In this document: positions 1 to 53,162 of the stretch, in pieces | Position numbering within the stretch: the first letter of the stretch is position 1 | Layout: each line of letters opens with the position of its first letter | NCBI GenBank assembly: GCA_020466095.1 | Contig: CM035806.1 | Span: 13,146,224 to 13,210,223 of the forward strand | DNA length: 64,000 nucleotides | Direction: 5' to 3' | Source of the DNA: Chlorops oryzae | Lineage: Eukaryota; Arthropoda; Insecta; Diptera; Chloropidae | Notes under the pieces: generated by a model | The model's input: the letters and a program-made list of their open reading frames with translations, nothing else | What the model was told of the DNA's origin: nothing | The model's database searches: none | Program-made: the position numbers and the translations under genes

Positions 1-40220
<40,220 letters not shown>

Positions 40221-40489
40221 TGTGATAAAAAAAAATATTCAAATATGAGCTCGTTTTCTAATCAGCAATTATCCTTTTGGTCGGGAGAGAATGGAACCCT
40301 AGCCTCGACTCTTCTTGGGTGGTCAAATCTGATATCATTTGCGAGTCTTTTTCGAGTCATTTTTATTATCATTTTTGACTCATATTTAGGATCATTTTGG
40401 AGTCTTTGTTGAATCGTATTTCCTATAATTTTCGAGTCTCCTTCGACTCATATTTGATATCGTTTCCGAATCTTTTCCGAGATATATTC

Positions 40490-40740
40490 TCAGCAAACGC
40501 TCCTAAAATGACTACTTTAGGCGTGTAAAAAGACCATAAAAAATAATTTCATCAAAATCATCATTTCTAAAAGAAATTAGGAGCACCTTCAGATGAACCA
40601 TTTTCGAAGGAAAAACAAACCCCCCTCTTTTCTAAGGGTTTTGGCATCGTTAAAGATCGTTTTATGCACTCTTTAGGCGCGTGAAAGCTCCGAAAAAGGA
40701 GCCAGAAAAATTTCTTTTCAGACTCTTATGGTTTGCTGGG
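40490..40740. mobile_element. CAGCAAAC-ended element
   Basis: Left CAGCAAACGCTCCTAAAATG and right CTTATGGTTTGCTGGG are inverted over about 10 bp. Interior has repeated TTTAGGCGYGTRAAA phrases (40520, 40673). Same end type as 8740-9886 but otherwise different. Confidence 0.45.
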
Positions 40741-40811
40741 CTTATGATAGTTTGCTTTTAATACAATATTAATTCAATAATGTTCTTTTTTCATTGTCTT
40801 TTATTCCGCAT

Positions 40812-40880
40812 GCTGTGGGATTTGAACCTCGGAGCTCTCGATTTCTAGTCATGTGCTCACCCGTCGAGATCGTGTTTGCC
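40812..40880 (-). repeat. tRNA-like module, second copy
   Basis: On the minus strand: GGGTGAGCACATGACTAG then GCTCCGAGGTTCAAATCCC, clearly homologous to 13380-13450. The flanks share further phrases (AGTTATAAAC, TAGAATTT), so the repeat unit is longer than the module. Confidence 0.55.
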
Positions 40881-41481
40881 AAATCGAAAGTCATGGAAAT
40901 TTTTCGTTTATAACTTTAAAGTCAAATTCTATTCAATTCAATTTTAAATCAAATTTTAAGACAAATATAACATAGCAACAGGTTGATTGATGATATTTCA
41001 GTCGCTTACGTGATTAATTGGCGATTGCTCTATATATTTCTATTAATACGAATCGCTTTTGAAACAAACTTATTTAAGAGTCATTTTGGAGTCTTCTTTT
41101 AATCGAGCATGTGCTCAATCGCTTCAAGGGCGCTCGAAAAAGACTTGTTAAGAAAGAAAAACTGCCTTCCAAATGCTAGCTGGGTTGGAATTTCAATTGA
41201 TTTGCCTAAAACTATGCTACAACAAATCAATTATCGCGACAGTGTTTTTTTTTTTTTACATTAAGAAATAGAACAGAATGAAATTGAATTGAGAAGAATA
41301 GCTTTCATTCTCTCCCTCACTGTTAAATTCCCGCATACAATAACAAATAAGCATTTAACCACATACACACAGGGACACGGAAAGCTCATACTTTTTATTC
41401 ACCACTCTGTATGCATGAATGGCGTGAATGTGTGTCCGTGTCTCTCTGTGTGTATGCACGTTGTTGCTTGTGCTTTCTTAC

Positions 41482-41980
41482 CGGCGAACTGTTGCTCACT
41501 TTCTGTTGCACAAAATGATTTTGTTATGCAGTTTGTTGTTGTTGCTGATGTTGTTGTTGTTGTTGTTGTTGTTGTAACTGTTGCATTTGCTGTGGTAGTT
41601 GTGGCTGGATTTGTTGGATTTTCTGCTTTAAGTACTTCGTTTGGTGTTGATGACTTTATTACTGATGTTCTTAGCACAGAAGCTGTTGCTGTTGTTGCGT
41701 TTGTTGTTGTTGTTGTTGTTGTTGTTGTTGATGATGATGTCGTCGTTATTGGTACCGAAGATAAGTCGCCAACTTTAAACGCCATTGTGGGTTGGTTAGT
41801 GTTAGCAGTTGTTGCCGCTACTGCCGTTGTTGTTGCGGTTGCTGTTGTTGTTGTTCTTGCTATTGTTATGGCTGTCGATGATGGAATATCATGCAATTCA
41901 CTGGCAACTTGATTGATTTCCTCATGCAAATTGACGACCGAAAGGGGCCGGCTCGCTGCTTCGTTTGTTACGAAAATCAT
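41482..41980 (-). CDS. candidate Pde8 alternative 5' exon, Thr/Ala-rich
   Basis: This is an open stretch of 166 codons plus one base on the minus strand, ending in a strong donor GTAAGA. The phase is the same as the 40163 exon, so FAG could join TCTSG of 39580-39686. The middle is low complexity (Thr/Ala runs from CAA/ACA triplet arrays). Both ends look ordinary: RPLSVVNLHEEINQVASELH near the start and KSFCATESEQQFAG at the end. The ATG at 41980 is the first available, but the true 5' boundary could be an unseen acceptor or transcription start. It may be a third N-terminus of Pde8 or an exon of a different transcript. Confidence 0.5.
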
Positions 41981-43130
41981 TTCTTTTTTATTTTTTTGTA
42001 TAATTTTATTTTTTTTAATTTTTATTTTTTCGTCTGTTTTTTCTTATATTTTTTTTTCTGTGTGGGAATATTTTTTCGTCTAAGCACCTGAAACATTTTC
42101 CCTTTTATCGTGCAATTTTTTTGTTCGCTTAACTTTCGTTCTATTTATCTCAGATTTGAATTTTATCATTTTTCCATAACATTCTAATGTAAATAAATGA
42201 TTTTTTGTTGTTGTTGTCTCTCATATATTTAAAGAAATGTATATATTTTCATATGTGTAGTAATAATTTTCACAATCGGGTCAGAATATGCGGGTTGTTT
42301 TTTTAAATTTTTATTCATTTTTTTCCTGCTTGTTTTTTTGGGGGCAAAATAATCATTATGGAAAGTAAAATTCTATTCAAAGACGCCACGAAAATGTTGA
42401 ATCCGCATTTTAATTCGAATAACGCAAGAAATTCGGTTTTTTATTATTATCCCCCATTCCGAAAATGTACAGGTTTACTCTGACACAAGAGGCTCCAAAT
42501 ATGGCATACCGTTTATTGTTGCTGTTGCTTTCACTAATAATGAAAGAAGCATATAATGTGATACATTTCTTTAACCCTTCAACGCAAGACGCATAATAAA
42601 ATATTTAGCAATGTTAGTTACAACGTTGCAACATAAATCGTTAATTTTATGTGCGTACAAAATTTTCATATATGTACATATGTATGTATGTACATGTGTT
42701 TAAGGGTTAAACTTTATTCTTAAATTGAATATGCTTTCAAGGGCAGCAAAAAAGTCAAAATTCAATTACGCTTACGCATAGAGAGAGAAAGGGAGAGAGA
42801 AAGAGAGAGAGAGAGAAAGAGAGAAAGAGAGAGAGAAAGGGTGAGAGAAAGAGGGAGAAAGAGAGAGGGGAGGGAGAAAAGGAGAGAGAAAAGGAGGGAG
42901 AAAGGGAGTGAGAAAGGGAGAGAGGAAGGGAAAGAGAAAGGGAGAGAGAAAGGGAGAGCGAAAGGGAGGAGCAGAAAGAGGAGAGAGAGAGAGAGAAAGA
43001 GAGGAGAGAGAAAGAGAGGGAGAGAAAAAGAGAAAGGGAGAGAGATAAGAAGAGAGGAAGGGAGAGAGAAAGGGAGAGAGAAAGGGAGAGAGAAAGGGAG
43101 AGAGAAAGGGAGAGAGAAATAAAGAGGAAA

Positions 43131-43172
<42 letters not shown>

Positions 43173-43766
43173 TGAAAGAAAAAGAGAGATAGAAAAAGAT
43201 AGGGAGATAGAAGGCCCATTTTCATGGAAATTAAAAAAAAAAAATTGAAATATGTAGACATTTTTTCTTTCCTCTTCAAACTTCTTGACCGGATAAGGGC
43301 GTTTTTAGGACATTATTAGTCAGCAGTTGCATAAGAAGTGGGTAATTAACGGTGTCCGAACCACCGTCGCCGAAATTGAAGGAATCACAAACGAAAACAA
43401 AATAATAGTCCCCATATAAAGTTTTGTTCTGCCTAAAAGCCCTTCCGAAATTTTCTGCATTCGCGCCTGATTGTGACTGTCATACATAGTCATGGGCATC
43501 GCCGTTGTCATCGGTATCGACAATCAAATTCAAAACAAATCAAAAAATGCATTTGATATTCCCATCATGTTTTGTTGAGCACACTTTCGCAAATTCGATT
43601 CATCGGTTGATCAATCGAATTAAATTCAATTGGCATAGAATTCGACGTATTTATTTCATTATTTATTTAATAATTTGATTTCCTTTTAACGACATTTCGA
43701 AAACAAAAATAGCCTGGCATTTTTGAAATACTTATTGGATATATCCATGTATGTGTGTATGAATGT
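41981..43766. other. non-coding DNA upstream of the last candidate exon
   Basis: T-rich sequence, then the GA array 42780-43211, then unique AT-rich DNA. No coding exon recognised. A promoter for the 41482 exon may lie here, but I cannot point to it. Confidence 0.55.
42780..43211 (+). repeat. GA array with GGGAGAGAAA units
   Basis: Purine-strand array dominated by AAAGGGAGAGAG units of 10-12 bp, degenerating at both ends. Confidence 0.95.
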
Positions 43767-44007
43767 ATTTTTATACTCAGCGTATAGCAGGGTATATTAG
43801 TTTTGTGTGAATCTTGTAACACTGAATCGATTTAGACATATGTTTGTCCGTCTGTCCGTCACTTCGTTTGTGGTCGGAGCTCCTTTCAAACGGGTGGAGA
43901 AATTACGTAAAAATTTGGTTGGTACACAGGTATGTTGGGCCCCGAGAACGATCCTAAGTGAAAATGGCACAACCAAGCTCGCCTGACTATAACGCCCTTA
44001 CTCGTTT
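43767..44007 (+). mobile_element. chimeric short repeat: family-1 start, family-2 end
   Basis: Begins TTTTTATACTCAGCG, then GGGTATATTAGTTTTGTG and CTGAATCGATTTAGACAT, as in family 1. It continues through the GGTCGGA...CGAAATTT-type segment, then jumps to CTCGCCTGACTATAACGCCC, the family-2 3' end. Only 241 bp. Confidence 0.7.
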
Positions 44008-47000
44008 ATATTTATTTCCTTTTTTGTTTTCTCTCAATTTGAATTCAAAGCATCTACGAATGAAACAATGCGAGAGATGCGTAAGAGCCCTACGCGAATA
44101 CCATCGCCATAATGGAAGATAATAATTGTTAGAAAGATAGATATGCGTGGCTGTACATAGGTATGTTTGTATGTATGTTTATATGTATGTTTATATGTAA
44201 GTGAGAGAGAGCGTGCTCGCGTGTATGTGCGTACATAAATATCGTAATACTTAAAAGGCTATAGAGATACGAATAGAATACCTCGTGTATCTTATCATTG
44301 AATAACGCTGTAATCTAAATAAAAATCGATAAATTAACGAGATAACATAAACGTAATGTAGCAGTAAGTCAGTCAGTAAGTTAAGGCTGTGAGTAGGTAT
44401 GTTATTAAGTATGTAAGCGAGCAAGTAAGTAAGACATCACGTTAAATACACTCGAGCATCCGAAATAAATTTGGGGGAAAAAAGCAAAGGAAACGAAACG
44501 AAACGAAAGGAAAGGAAAGCGAAGCGAAGCAATGGGACGGAAAAGAGCTTGATGACAATATGTCAAATGAACAAAAGATAAACCAAAAAAAAAAAATAAT
44601 AATAATAAAAATAATAATAATAAAATATAACAAAATTAGAAGGGAACAGGCTCCATGCTATGGAAAGACTTATAAATTTTGGCAGTGTATACTCGTACCT
44701 ACCGTTTGAACTTACAAGACTTGTTCAAATACATTTTAGAGCACGCATATCGAAAAGCTTTCGACGTGCCGCTGTCCGAGGTATTTTTTATTATTTTTTT
44801 TTTTATTTATTTGATATTATTTTTAAATACTTTTTTTAAAGAAATTTTCTTCCTCTTTCGCGTTTTTGACTTTCGCGTAGCCTTCAAGGATGAAACAATT
44901 TTTTTTTTTGGTTGGTGTTTGTTGGTGTCTGTTGGTTTTAGTTTGTCGTTCTTTGGTGTAAAGCACTCTATATTTTCACTCTTAACAGCAATAAAAAAGT
45001 TTCGAGCCTTCAAAAGCTTTTTGTTAATTTGAACTCCTTGTTTTTATTTCGCACTCTTTGGTTTTTGTTTGTTGCCCACACAAAAGAGAAAAGCAAACAA
45101 AACGAAAAGACAAAAAAAAAAAAAAAAAAAAAAAACCCAGGATAGGACAAAAAAGAAATCAAAAATCAAAAACTTCCCCGTTCAAATTGTTTATTATGAA
45201 GCAAAGAGCAGCAGGCGCAAGTAAAGCCCTTTTGACTTTAAGCAGCCAATAACCGCACACGATGCTCTATAGTAATAACTGTGAACGAAACAGAAACCGA
45301 AACACAAGCAAACCGAACTGAATTGAACCAAACTGTATCAAACTTAAGTGGAAACTGTTTCGTTATTGAGCACAGAATGCGCAAAAGGCACAAAACAAAA
45401 AACACCAATGAATAAAAAAAAATAAAAAAATAAAAATGGAGAAAAAACGACCAACAACGCCAGCTGCAAAATTCTCGCACCGAATCTCAAAGTCGAAAAA
45501 TTTGTTGTTGCCATGAAAACAACAGCGGTTAGAGCCAGAGACAGAGGCAGAGCCAGGGCCAGAACCAGATCCGCGTATGGCCTTTAATAGTACCGCAGCA
45601 GGCCGTAGTATACCAATAGTAGTACCTATAAATGTAGCGCAAAGTACCATCAGCACTAGCAGCAGCGTTAGCAGCTAGTTCCAGGGCCATAGCCGGTGCC
45701 AGGGCTTAGTATCGGTATTTTTTCTTTTTTTTTTTTATCGGTGTCGGTATCGGTAGGTACCTATCAGTATCAGAGCCTGTATCAGTGTGTCTACTATTTA
45801 AGAACCCTTGATTGTCATGTTCCTTCTACTCCATGTGCAATAATGTGCCTGGCTTTCTCTGGCTCTTTCTGCGAATCGCTCGACTGGATTAGCTAGTTGG
45901 CTGGCTGTATGGTTAGATGGTTCGTGGCTTGTTTCGGAAACCAATTAATACCAGATAAGATAACATAGTGCACTCTCCACTTTTTGTGGGCTTGATTCGC
46001 TATCTGATAAGCTCTGTTTGTAAGCTAATGTTAATGTGTGCAAGTGTTTGTGTTTGTGCTTGTGCGTGATGTGTGAGTCTGGGTGTTTTCAACTCTGTGC
46101 GTCTGTTTAATTTTGCGGCTATTTAATATTCCGATTGCGATTTTATTAAAGCAATTTGTGCGTAATTCTAGCTTACGTTACGTTGCATTACATTACGTTG
46201 CGTTGCGTTGCGTTATGCTGTAGATTTCATAAAAAATTCATAAGAAACTTTCTTGCGGTTTTATTGATAAAAGTTTCTTCTTAACGCCTGGGGTAAAACA
46301 TCTGTTAAAGCAATCAAGACTTTAATATTCTGAACGTCATATGGCTATATAATTTTATAGTTCTATCGCGTAGAAAAATTGTGTTTTTATCTCTTAAAAC
46401 TCTACACGTATTCTCGTATTATCGCATCGTATCGTATGTGCCACCCCCTCTTCTTCTCTTCCTTCAATGCTCTTCACACTTCACACTTCGCATTCTTCCA
46501 TATTAACAATATTAATCGCCTATCGCGTTCGTTTTCTCCCATGTTCAATATGACCCTCGAGAGCAAGGAGACATTTTTTCTGTTCATGTCATTTTCGTTT
46601 GTTTTTGCCCTTATCTGGTCGTTGTTGTTGTTGTTCTTTTTAATCATTTCACACGTGCATTTTTGTATGGGATTGTCCCGATTGTCCCGCAAGAAAAGCA
46701 TGAATTCGAGAAAAATTATTAAAATTATTAATAAAAGAACATTGCAGGGTCACGAATCGCTTGGATTCTCTAGCAAAAACGTTGTTCGTTCTATTGTTTT
46801 TTATTTTTTAAATTTTTTTTTCAAATATTTTTCCATGGTTCTTGTAAAAACAAAAAGGCAGTCAATATTTGAGCTAAGCCTATATTTACCCCCTTTTTTC
46901 GTACTCTTCGTTTCATTGCTTTGTTTTTTTTCTTCTGTGACGTCGAATGTGTACTCAAGTTGGTCTTTTTTTTTGGTTTTCTTTGCTGTGGTATGTTGCT

Positions 47001-47038
47001 CAATATTATTGGCTTTTATTTAATTTTGGTATTTGGTC
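44008..47038. other. non-coding flank
   Basis: Unique AT-rich sequence with short tracts (A at 45110-45136, GTTACGTT/GCGTT runs at 46173-46212). Long frames on both strands are unsupported by composition or splice context. Confidence 0.55.
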
Positions 47039-47390
47039 TTTTTATACCCGACACACTCTGTGTCGAGGGTATATTGCGTTTGTGTGGTTGTGTGTAGCAC
47101 CCAGAACCTGTCGAGATGGACCATACAAAATATATATAGAAATGAACAGCGTCATCAGGAGATTCGATTTAGGCATGTCCGTCTGTCTGTCCGTCTGTCT
47201 GTATACAGTTATCTTATCGAAGGAGTTGAGCTATCTTGACAAAGTACGCACGGCGACATGAGTAAGAACATGTTCGAGAATGGACCCGATCGGACCATTT
47301 TTAGGGGTACCTCCAGTACTAGGGTCTGTCACAAAAATCTCAAAACTGCCCCAAAATCGGACTTTTTCGAAATATTTCAATGAAACTTAG
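47039..47390 (+). mobile_element. family-2 repeat, 3'-truncated copy
   Basis: Matches 18626-20183 from ATACCCGACACACTC through the CTGTCTGTCCGT array to TTTCAATGAAACTTAG, then diverges. It shows the intact AGGAGATTCGATTTAG site that is interrupted at 18746. Confidence 0.85.
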
Positions 47391-50300
47391 GAACTATGGG
47401 CCACAAAAGTTCAAAAGACGTGAAAAAATCGTAAAACTTTTAAATTTTTACCTACTAGGCTGAGTAATTTGGGGTCAGTTAGTTATACAGCTACTTTAAA
47501 TGAATCTAGGGCTAAAACCATCGTCATATATCGGAAAGGGAAATATTGAACGCGTTATAGCCAACTTTAAGTGCGCAACTTAATTCTCGGCCACACTTTT
47601 TGCGATCGATCTAAAAAGAAATTGATTTAATCTAACTGAACCAAGTATAGGGAGTTGCTATACTCATCGGGCACTTTCAGAAACAGCAGTCGAAACTTTT
47701 GGCAACATTCGATGATCTCGAAAATGTTTACAGTGTTATGGAAGCCATAGGAAGGAAAAGGACGCTTCTGTAATCGAAGATCCAGAAAAATTTACTCATT
47801 TAAGGCAAAATGATAAATAACACTGTGATAATTTTTAACACGAAATTTTTGGTACTAACGTGAAAACCATATCGTCGGCTTAAAGTGTAAACCTGCTAAC
47901 TAACAATTTCAAAACTTTACAGGGTAAACAAAAAACACTTTTTTTCAAGACTTCAAAGTAGGGAAGGAGACCCAAAATATATGGATGGTTTATTTTGTTC
48001 CTATATGAAGTCTCTTCTAAATTCGATTCTGTGCACCATACAAAGTCTACTTGGAGTCACTTGTTGGTGTTAGCTGTGAACTTTGACCACAGTTTGACTT
48101 ACCAGTTTTACTCATCACCAATTTCTCTGCATTTACAATTTCAAATTAAAAAAAGATTTTTTTGCCTGACGATGCAGTGTGCTTTTTTCTTTCGAATGAC
48201 ATCGAAAAGTCGGAATCGGTTAAAAGTGGACTTAGCAGGTTTACACTTTAAGCCGACGATATGGTTGTGTTTGGGTGAGCCCTCTGACTACTACTGCATC
48301 GATGAAAGTGCCAAATTGGCTCATTGGGAAAAATTTATGGCGTTTTGTTTGAATCGGTCAATTTGTCGACCATTTTCAGCCCATTTAAGTCGCTTTTTCT
48401 GTGTTCAAAATTTATTGCGCTATCTTTAAACGGCTCGCCATTACTATTTCCACCATCACAACATACATTTCAACTGAGAAAATCAACATTTTAGCGTATT
48501 TTCATGATTTTTTCCCCATTTTTCATCCATTTTCCCAATTTTTTTTTTTTTTGGCTGTTTTATGGTTTTTTTCTTTAGTTCTTGCACAAATTTATCGACA
48601 TAATTCTTAGTGTTTTTCCGTTTTTACATTATATTATGCAATATTATTGCCATTTCAATCAACTCAACATACTTTTTATTTACAAAAACCTTTAAAATAC
48701 CTGACCTACTCACCCGACGTATGAGCAATGTTATACGTATATCATGTATACGCAATCAAAACGACTACTTCATTTATTTTGATATAACATTTTTAAATAC
48801 AAAAACCATAATTTTTTTCGCTTTTTCGGATGATTTTCGCGTCTTTTTATTGTTTTAAAAAAAGTATTTGTTTTTGTATTTAAAAATGGTTATCGGTGGT
48901 TAAAGCCACTAACAAAGTTATCCGAGCTGAATTTAAATGACAAAAAAGTATACATAAAAAAAGTAGGTATGCGTATTTTCTCAAAATTACCCCAACTCTT
49001 TAAAGTACTCTACACTTTCAATTATGCAGGATAAAGCTTTAAGAAAAATCGTAACGCAGCTCATTGAGTGTGCAGATAGCATAGAAACTGAAGCATCTTT
49101 TCAATGTGAATGAATGATTTTCCGGAACAAAGGAACAAAGGCATCTCGATTACAGAATAATTGTTAATTTACATTGAAGGATTAAGACAGTTTGACAACA
49201 TTTTTGCTAACTAAAATTTTCCGCGGGGCATTTCAATCAACGTGGAAAAGATTTCTTTCGAAGAATTTCATGGAATTGCTTCGTGACAGAAACACGAACA
49301 TAATAAAGATATTATTTTGATTGTTCTTAAATAAGGATAACGTCTTCTCTTTGTTATGCCTTGTATTCGTAGCGGTAAAGAAAACCATCACATTTCGAAT
49401 AAATTTCAATGAAAGGATTCATTCAATTTTTTTTTTGGTTTTTTTTTGTGGTCTTCCAAGCAAGCGATTTTCAAGCAATGAGAAGCTTAATTAAAGAAGG
49501 GTACTGGGTTTTTTTTCTGTAGTTATTCATTTTTAAATTTGTGGCGAAAGCTAACAAAAGCAGTAACAAATTTTGATTAATTAGATTCAGCTTTTCATGA
49601 TTGGGTTTTCCCTATTTATTTATATATTTTTTTATTTTTTTTATTTTTTATTTTTTTTTGATATGGAAATTCGTATTTTCAGCTTCGTGATAAAGCGTTA
49701 AAAATTTTCGATTGAAAAAAAAAATCTCATATTTTTCTATTTTTCATATAATTAAAAGAGAGCGAGAAAATGGTTAGAAGAAGAGTTTTTTGTCGCTCTA
49801 CATTAGCCGCAATTGTGCAAATAAAATGCAACATTAACGACCATAATTGAAGCAAAACGTGAAAGGAATAGAGAGCCAACAAATGACTCTGTGTTGTTGC
49901 AACAGGACAAAGGCAAGAAAAAAGACGAAGACGAAGAAGAAGAAAAAAAAAAGAATTATAATAAAAATAAATGAGGACAAATATGCTAATGCGTGCTTGA
50001 ACTGCCAACGAATTCTCGACGGAGCGGTTAAAAACGCGCTGCATCCGCATCAGCAACAGTAACAGTAACAACAGCACGCTGTGGTGCCCCAGTTGACAAT
50101 GAGTTCGAGCGTTCACTGGTTGATGTTGTTGTCCTTGTGATTTGCATATTCAATGCAGCTGCTACTGTTGCGCGCTGCTCTGCTGTGTGCGTCCAACAAT
50201 TCGCATTTTTGGGATGAATTTTTCTACGTACATAGATATATATGAATAAAATCTGGACGACGGTGCAACAGATTTAATCACGTTCGCTGTGCGACTGTGG

Positions 50301-50440
50301 AAAAAGGTCAAACAATTTTAAGTGATTTTTCAACATCAATGATGATAGCACACAAAGCGCAATGGGACAGCAGGTCGTATGAGTTCGCTCGTTAAGTATA
50401 CGCAGGGCTGTACGTAGGCGTACGTTCATTTGATTTTATT
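47391..50440. other. non-coding flank with an inverted repeat
   Basis: Contains the 35-bp inverted pair at 47865/48232; the rest is AT-rich and unique. No gene recognised. Confidence 0.55.
47865..48266. repeat. 35-bp perfect inverted repeat with 332-bp spacer
   Basis: Arms 47865-47899 and 48232-48266 (AACCATATCGTCGGCTTAAA and onward) are exact reverse complements over 35 bp. Could be the termini of a small MITE, although no target duplication is seen. Confidence 0.6.
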
Positions 50441-50890
50441 TTTTTACACCCCAAAGAATCTGTGCCGAAGGTATATTGCTTTTGTGCGGTTGTGTGTAAC
50501 ACCCGGAACCAGTCGAGATAGACCATATACAGATATGATCAGCGTCACCAGGAGATTCGATTTAGCAATGTCCGTCTGCCTGTTTGTATACAGTTTTATT
50601 ATCGAAGGAGTTGAGCTACCTCGACGAAATTCGCTATTCGTATTCACGGGAACATGAGTAAGAACAAGTTCGAAAATTTACCTGAGCGGTCCATTTTTAG
50701 GGGTACCTCCAGTACTAGGGTTTGTCGAAAATTAGAAAAAATTGTTCTACAATCAGATTCTTTGGAGATGTTTGAATGAAATTTGAAATGTTAGCCCATA
50801 TTTAGCCGTTCGAATGAAAACTCTATATGTAGCTTACTTTTTATCTGTATCGACTGATGTAATGTTCGCCTGACTATAACACCCTAACTT
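50441..50890 (+). mobile_element. family-2 repeat, internally deleted copy
   Basis: Diverged start (CACCCCAAAGAATCTGTGCC), then TGTGTAACACCCGGAACCAG, the AGGAGATTCGATTTAG site, GAAGGAGTTGAGCTACCTCG and the 3' end CGCCTGACTATAACACCCT. About 450 bp against 870 bp full length. Confidence 0.82.
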
Positions 50891-53162
50891 TTTTTTTTTT
50901 TTTTTTTTTTTTGTAAATGATTGATTTTGTGAATGATTGGCACTTTTGCTGCGATTTGCAAAATATATCTTTGAATAAATACTTTTTTTCGCTCCTTTTC
51001 TCTAAGGTACACTTTAAGCAATGCCATTTCTCTGAATACCGTTAAATATGTATGTATAACGTTGCAAACAAGCACTTTGCGGCATAATTTCAACGCAATT
51101 GAACGTTGAATTAAGTCGGCTGCAAAATCACTTGAAAACAATTTTAGAATACGTCTTGGCGGTATATTAAACAGTACAGTGTATATACATATTTACATTT
51201 GCTTCATGATTCCCATCATGCCAACACACATTGATGAAAGATATTGCCTGGCCTGGCATTTGCGATATTCAATCAGCCGCTTTGCCGCCTAGTCGTCATA
51301 GCGATTGGCAATTGTGGTTCGCATGTTTAATGTCGTTTATGGTGTTGCTGTCAGTAAACCGATGTACGCTGTACGCTATACTCTATGTTCCGTTCTATGC
51401 CGTGTGTATACGAAACGATTCAGCTAGCTTCAATAATTTCGTTGAGAGTTCGAGACCTGGCAGCCGTTTGTTGTCACTCCACTTTGTGGCATGTAATTGG
51501 GCGTGTAAAATTCAATTTGCATACAAATTCGTTTGTTGCATTCGACGTTCATTTCAGCGAATATCGTTGCTTCTCGAATATGTTTAACGGCTGCGACATG
51601 CTTACAACTGCAATTAAGCTTTCATTTCATTTCATTTCGTTTCGTTCTATTCAACTCGGTTACATTTCGTTTCATTTCGTTTCGTTTCATTCGATACCCT
51701 CAGTCATTCAATCGTTCATTTCGGCTGTGAATTGTTGGCTTATAAATTAAATATTCAAAGGTTGAATATGCGTGAAGGCAGCGGTGTTAAAAAAAAAAAA
51801 AGAAAAAAGATTTGATTGCCATCTAATGGATTTTTTTTTGTTTTTTGTAACGAAGCTTCTAAGTTAATTAGGTTATTGAATTGATTCAAATTAACGTTGA
51901 AATGAAAATTTTGTTTCATTTAATTAGAATAAATTAGAAAGCAACACAATCAAGCAGTCACTTTTTGATTGAAATTAAAAGCTGACACAGATTTTTTTTT
52001 TTTTTTTTTTTTGTACCAGGCCATTTACAGATATACACAATAAAATAGAATTATTAAAAAAGCTGCATAAGAAAATATAAGTAGATGTCAAAACCAATTG
52101 CGCGCAAGAATAACAATTATTCAATTAACAAAATTAACGATAAAGAAGTCGGGCTCCTCAGTGCCGTAGTTGGTTGGTGATATGTATAAGTAGAATAAGG
52201 CCCTTAGTGTAAGACTCCTTATGGTGAACTAAGCGAAAAAGGAGTGACCATAATAAAGAATAAAGAAGTCAGTTCGGGACTGACACTCCAACGAGACGCG
52301 TGGCTTTACTTTTACAAGCTACTTTTAAGGATATATCAGTTGGTTGAGATGCCAACTTACGAAGCGAGAGGCGTTGGCTTCAACTCCCGAGCTAAAGTCG
52401 TGCATGTTTGTGTCGCGTTCTCTGTCTCCTTGTTCTTCTTTGTTTTCACATTCTTTTGTGATTTCACAACACGGGCCTAAGTGTGTCACCCTTAATGGTG
52501 GCAGCCTCAATTACCTAACCAAACGATACAGAAGAACAACAATCTTTTGAGCATTTCAAATGATTTTCCGAGGTGAGGCGGTGAATAGTTGAGTGATGAT
52601 GCTTCTATTATTGTGCACACGACTGTGGTATTTTTGTTAAATGAAAATATCAATTTTTCCCTTAATTAATAAAGGTCCTTAAATGGTGAAAAGCAAATTT
52701 GATTTTTTTTTTTAATTTTTTTTTTGTTTATCAAATTTCTTTGAAGGTCAATTCAGAAATTCTGCGTCCATTCATCATCAATTGAGTTCTCACAGCAGAA
52801 ATCTGTCAAATTTTCTTGTTAATTAAATATCGAGGGAATTCTTTAATGGCCTTTAATGAAAAAATAAATGTACATATGTAAATAGCATAGCAGTGTGATG
52901 TCAGCGTTCTACATTGAACATTCTTGATATTTCGCATAGTTGCGTGGCTCTCGCCTGCTCGATTCGCCTCAAAATTGTCAGTCAGTCATAGAGCAATACA
53001 TATCAATAAATCTTAATAACGACATTATGTAAATTAACCCAACAAATTAAACATATGACGCAAACGAAAAGATTTCATTACAAATACAATAAAAAACAAA
53101 AAGAAGACGGATACTTGTAGATCATGGGTTAAATTACACAAGCTTACAAAACTTCGAGTTTC
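50891..53162. other. non-coding flank with one tRNA-like stretch
   Basis: 50891-50912 is a T tract. 51230-51740 is less AT-rich, with TTTCATTTCG runs. At 52330-52395 the stretch GGTTGAGATGCCAACTTACG followed by GGCTTCAACTCCCGAGC resembles a decayed tRNA-like module. No supported gene. Confidence 0.45.

Larger units (their letters stand above)
40221..41481 (-). other. intron or 5' DNA rich in GAGTC/GACTC motifs
   Basis: From about 40260 to 41190 the phrases GAGTC and GACTC recur many times (for example TTTTGGAGTCTT at 40394 and 41086), in the style of the 8740-9886 element. A CAGCAAAC end is at 40491, a GTTTGCTGGG end at 40731 and a tRNA-like module at 40812. Probably one or more decayed copies of that repeat type. 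Confidence 0.45.

Noticed and set aside
41289..41912. Val/Ala-rich 207-codon frame on the plus strand
   Set aside because: It is the antisense shadow of the TTG/CAA triplet arrays in the candidate minus-strand exon.
46379..47023. 214-codon plus-strand frame
   Set aside because: Phe/Leu/Ser-rich from T-rich DNA, runs into a family-2 repeat, and has no recognisable domain or splice context.
51231..51587. 118-codon plus-strand frame in less AT-rich DNA
   Set aside because: No domain recognised and a second overlapping frame is equally open; insufficient to call a gene.
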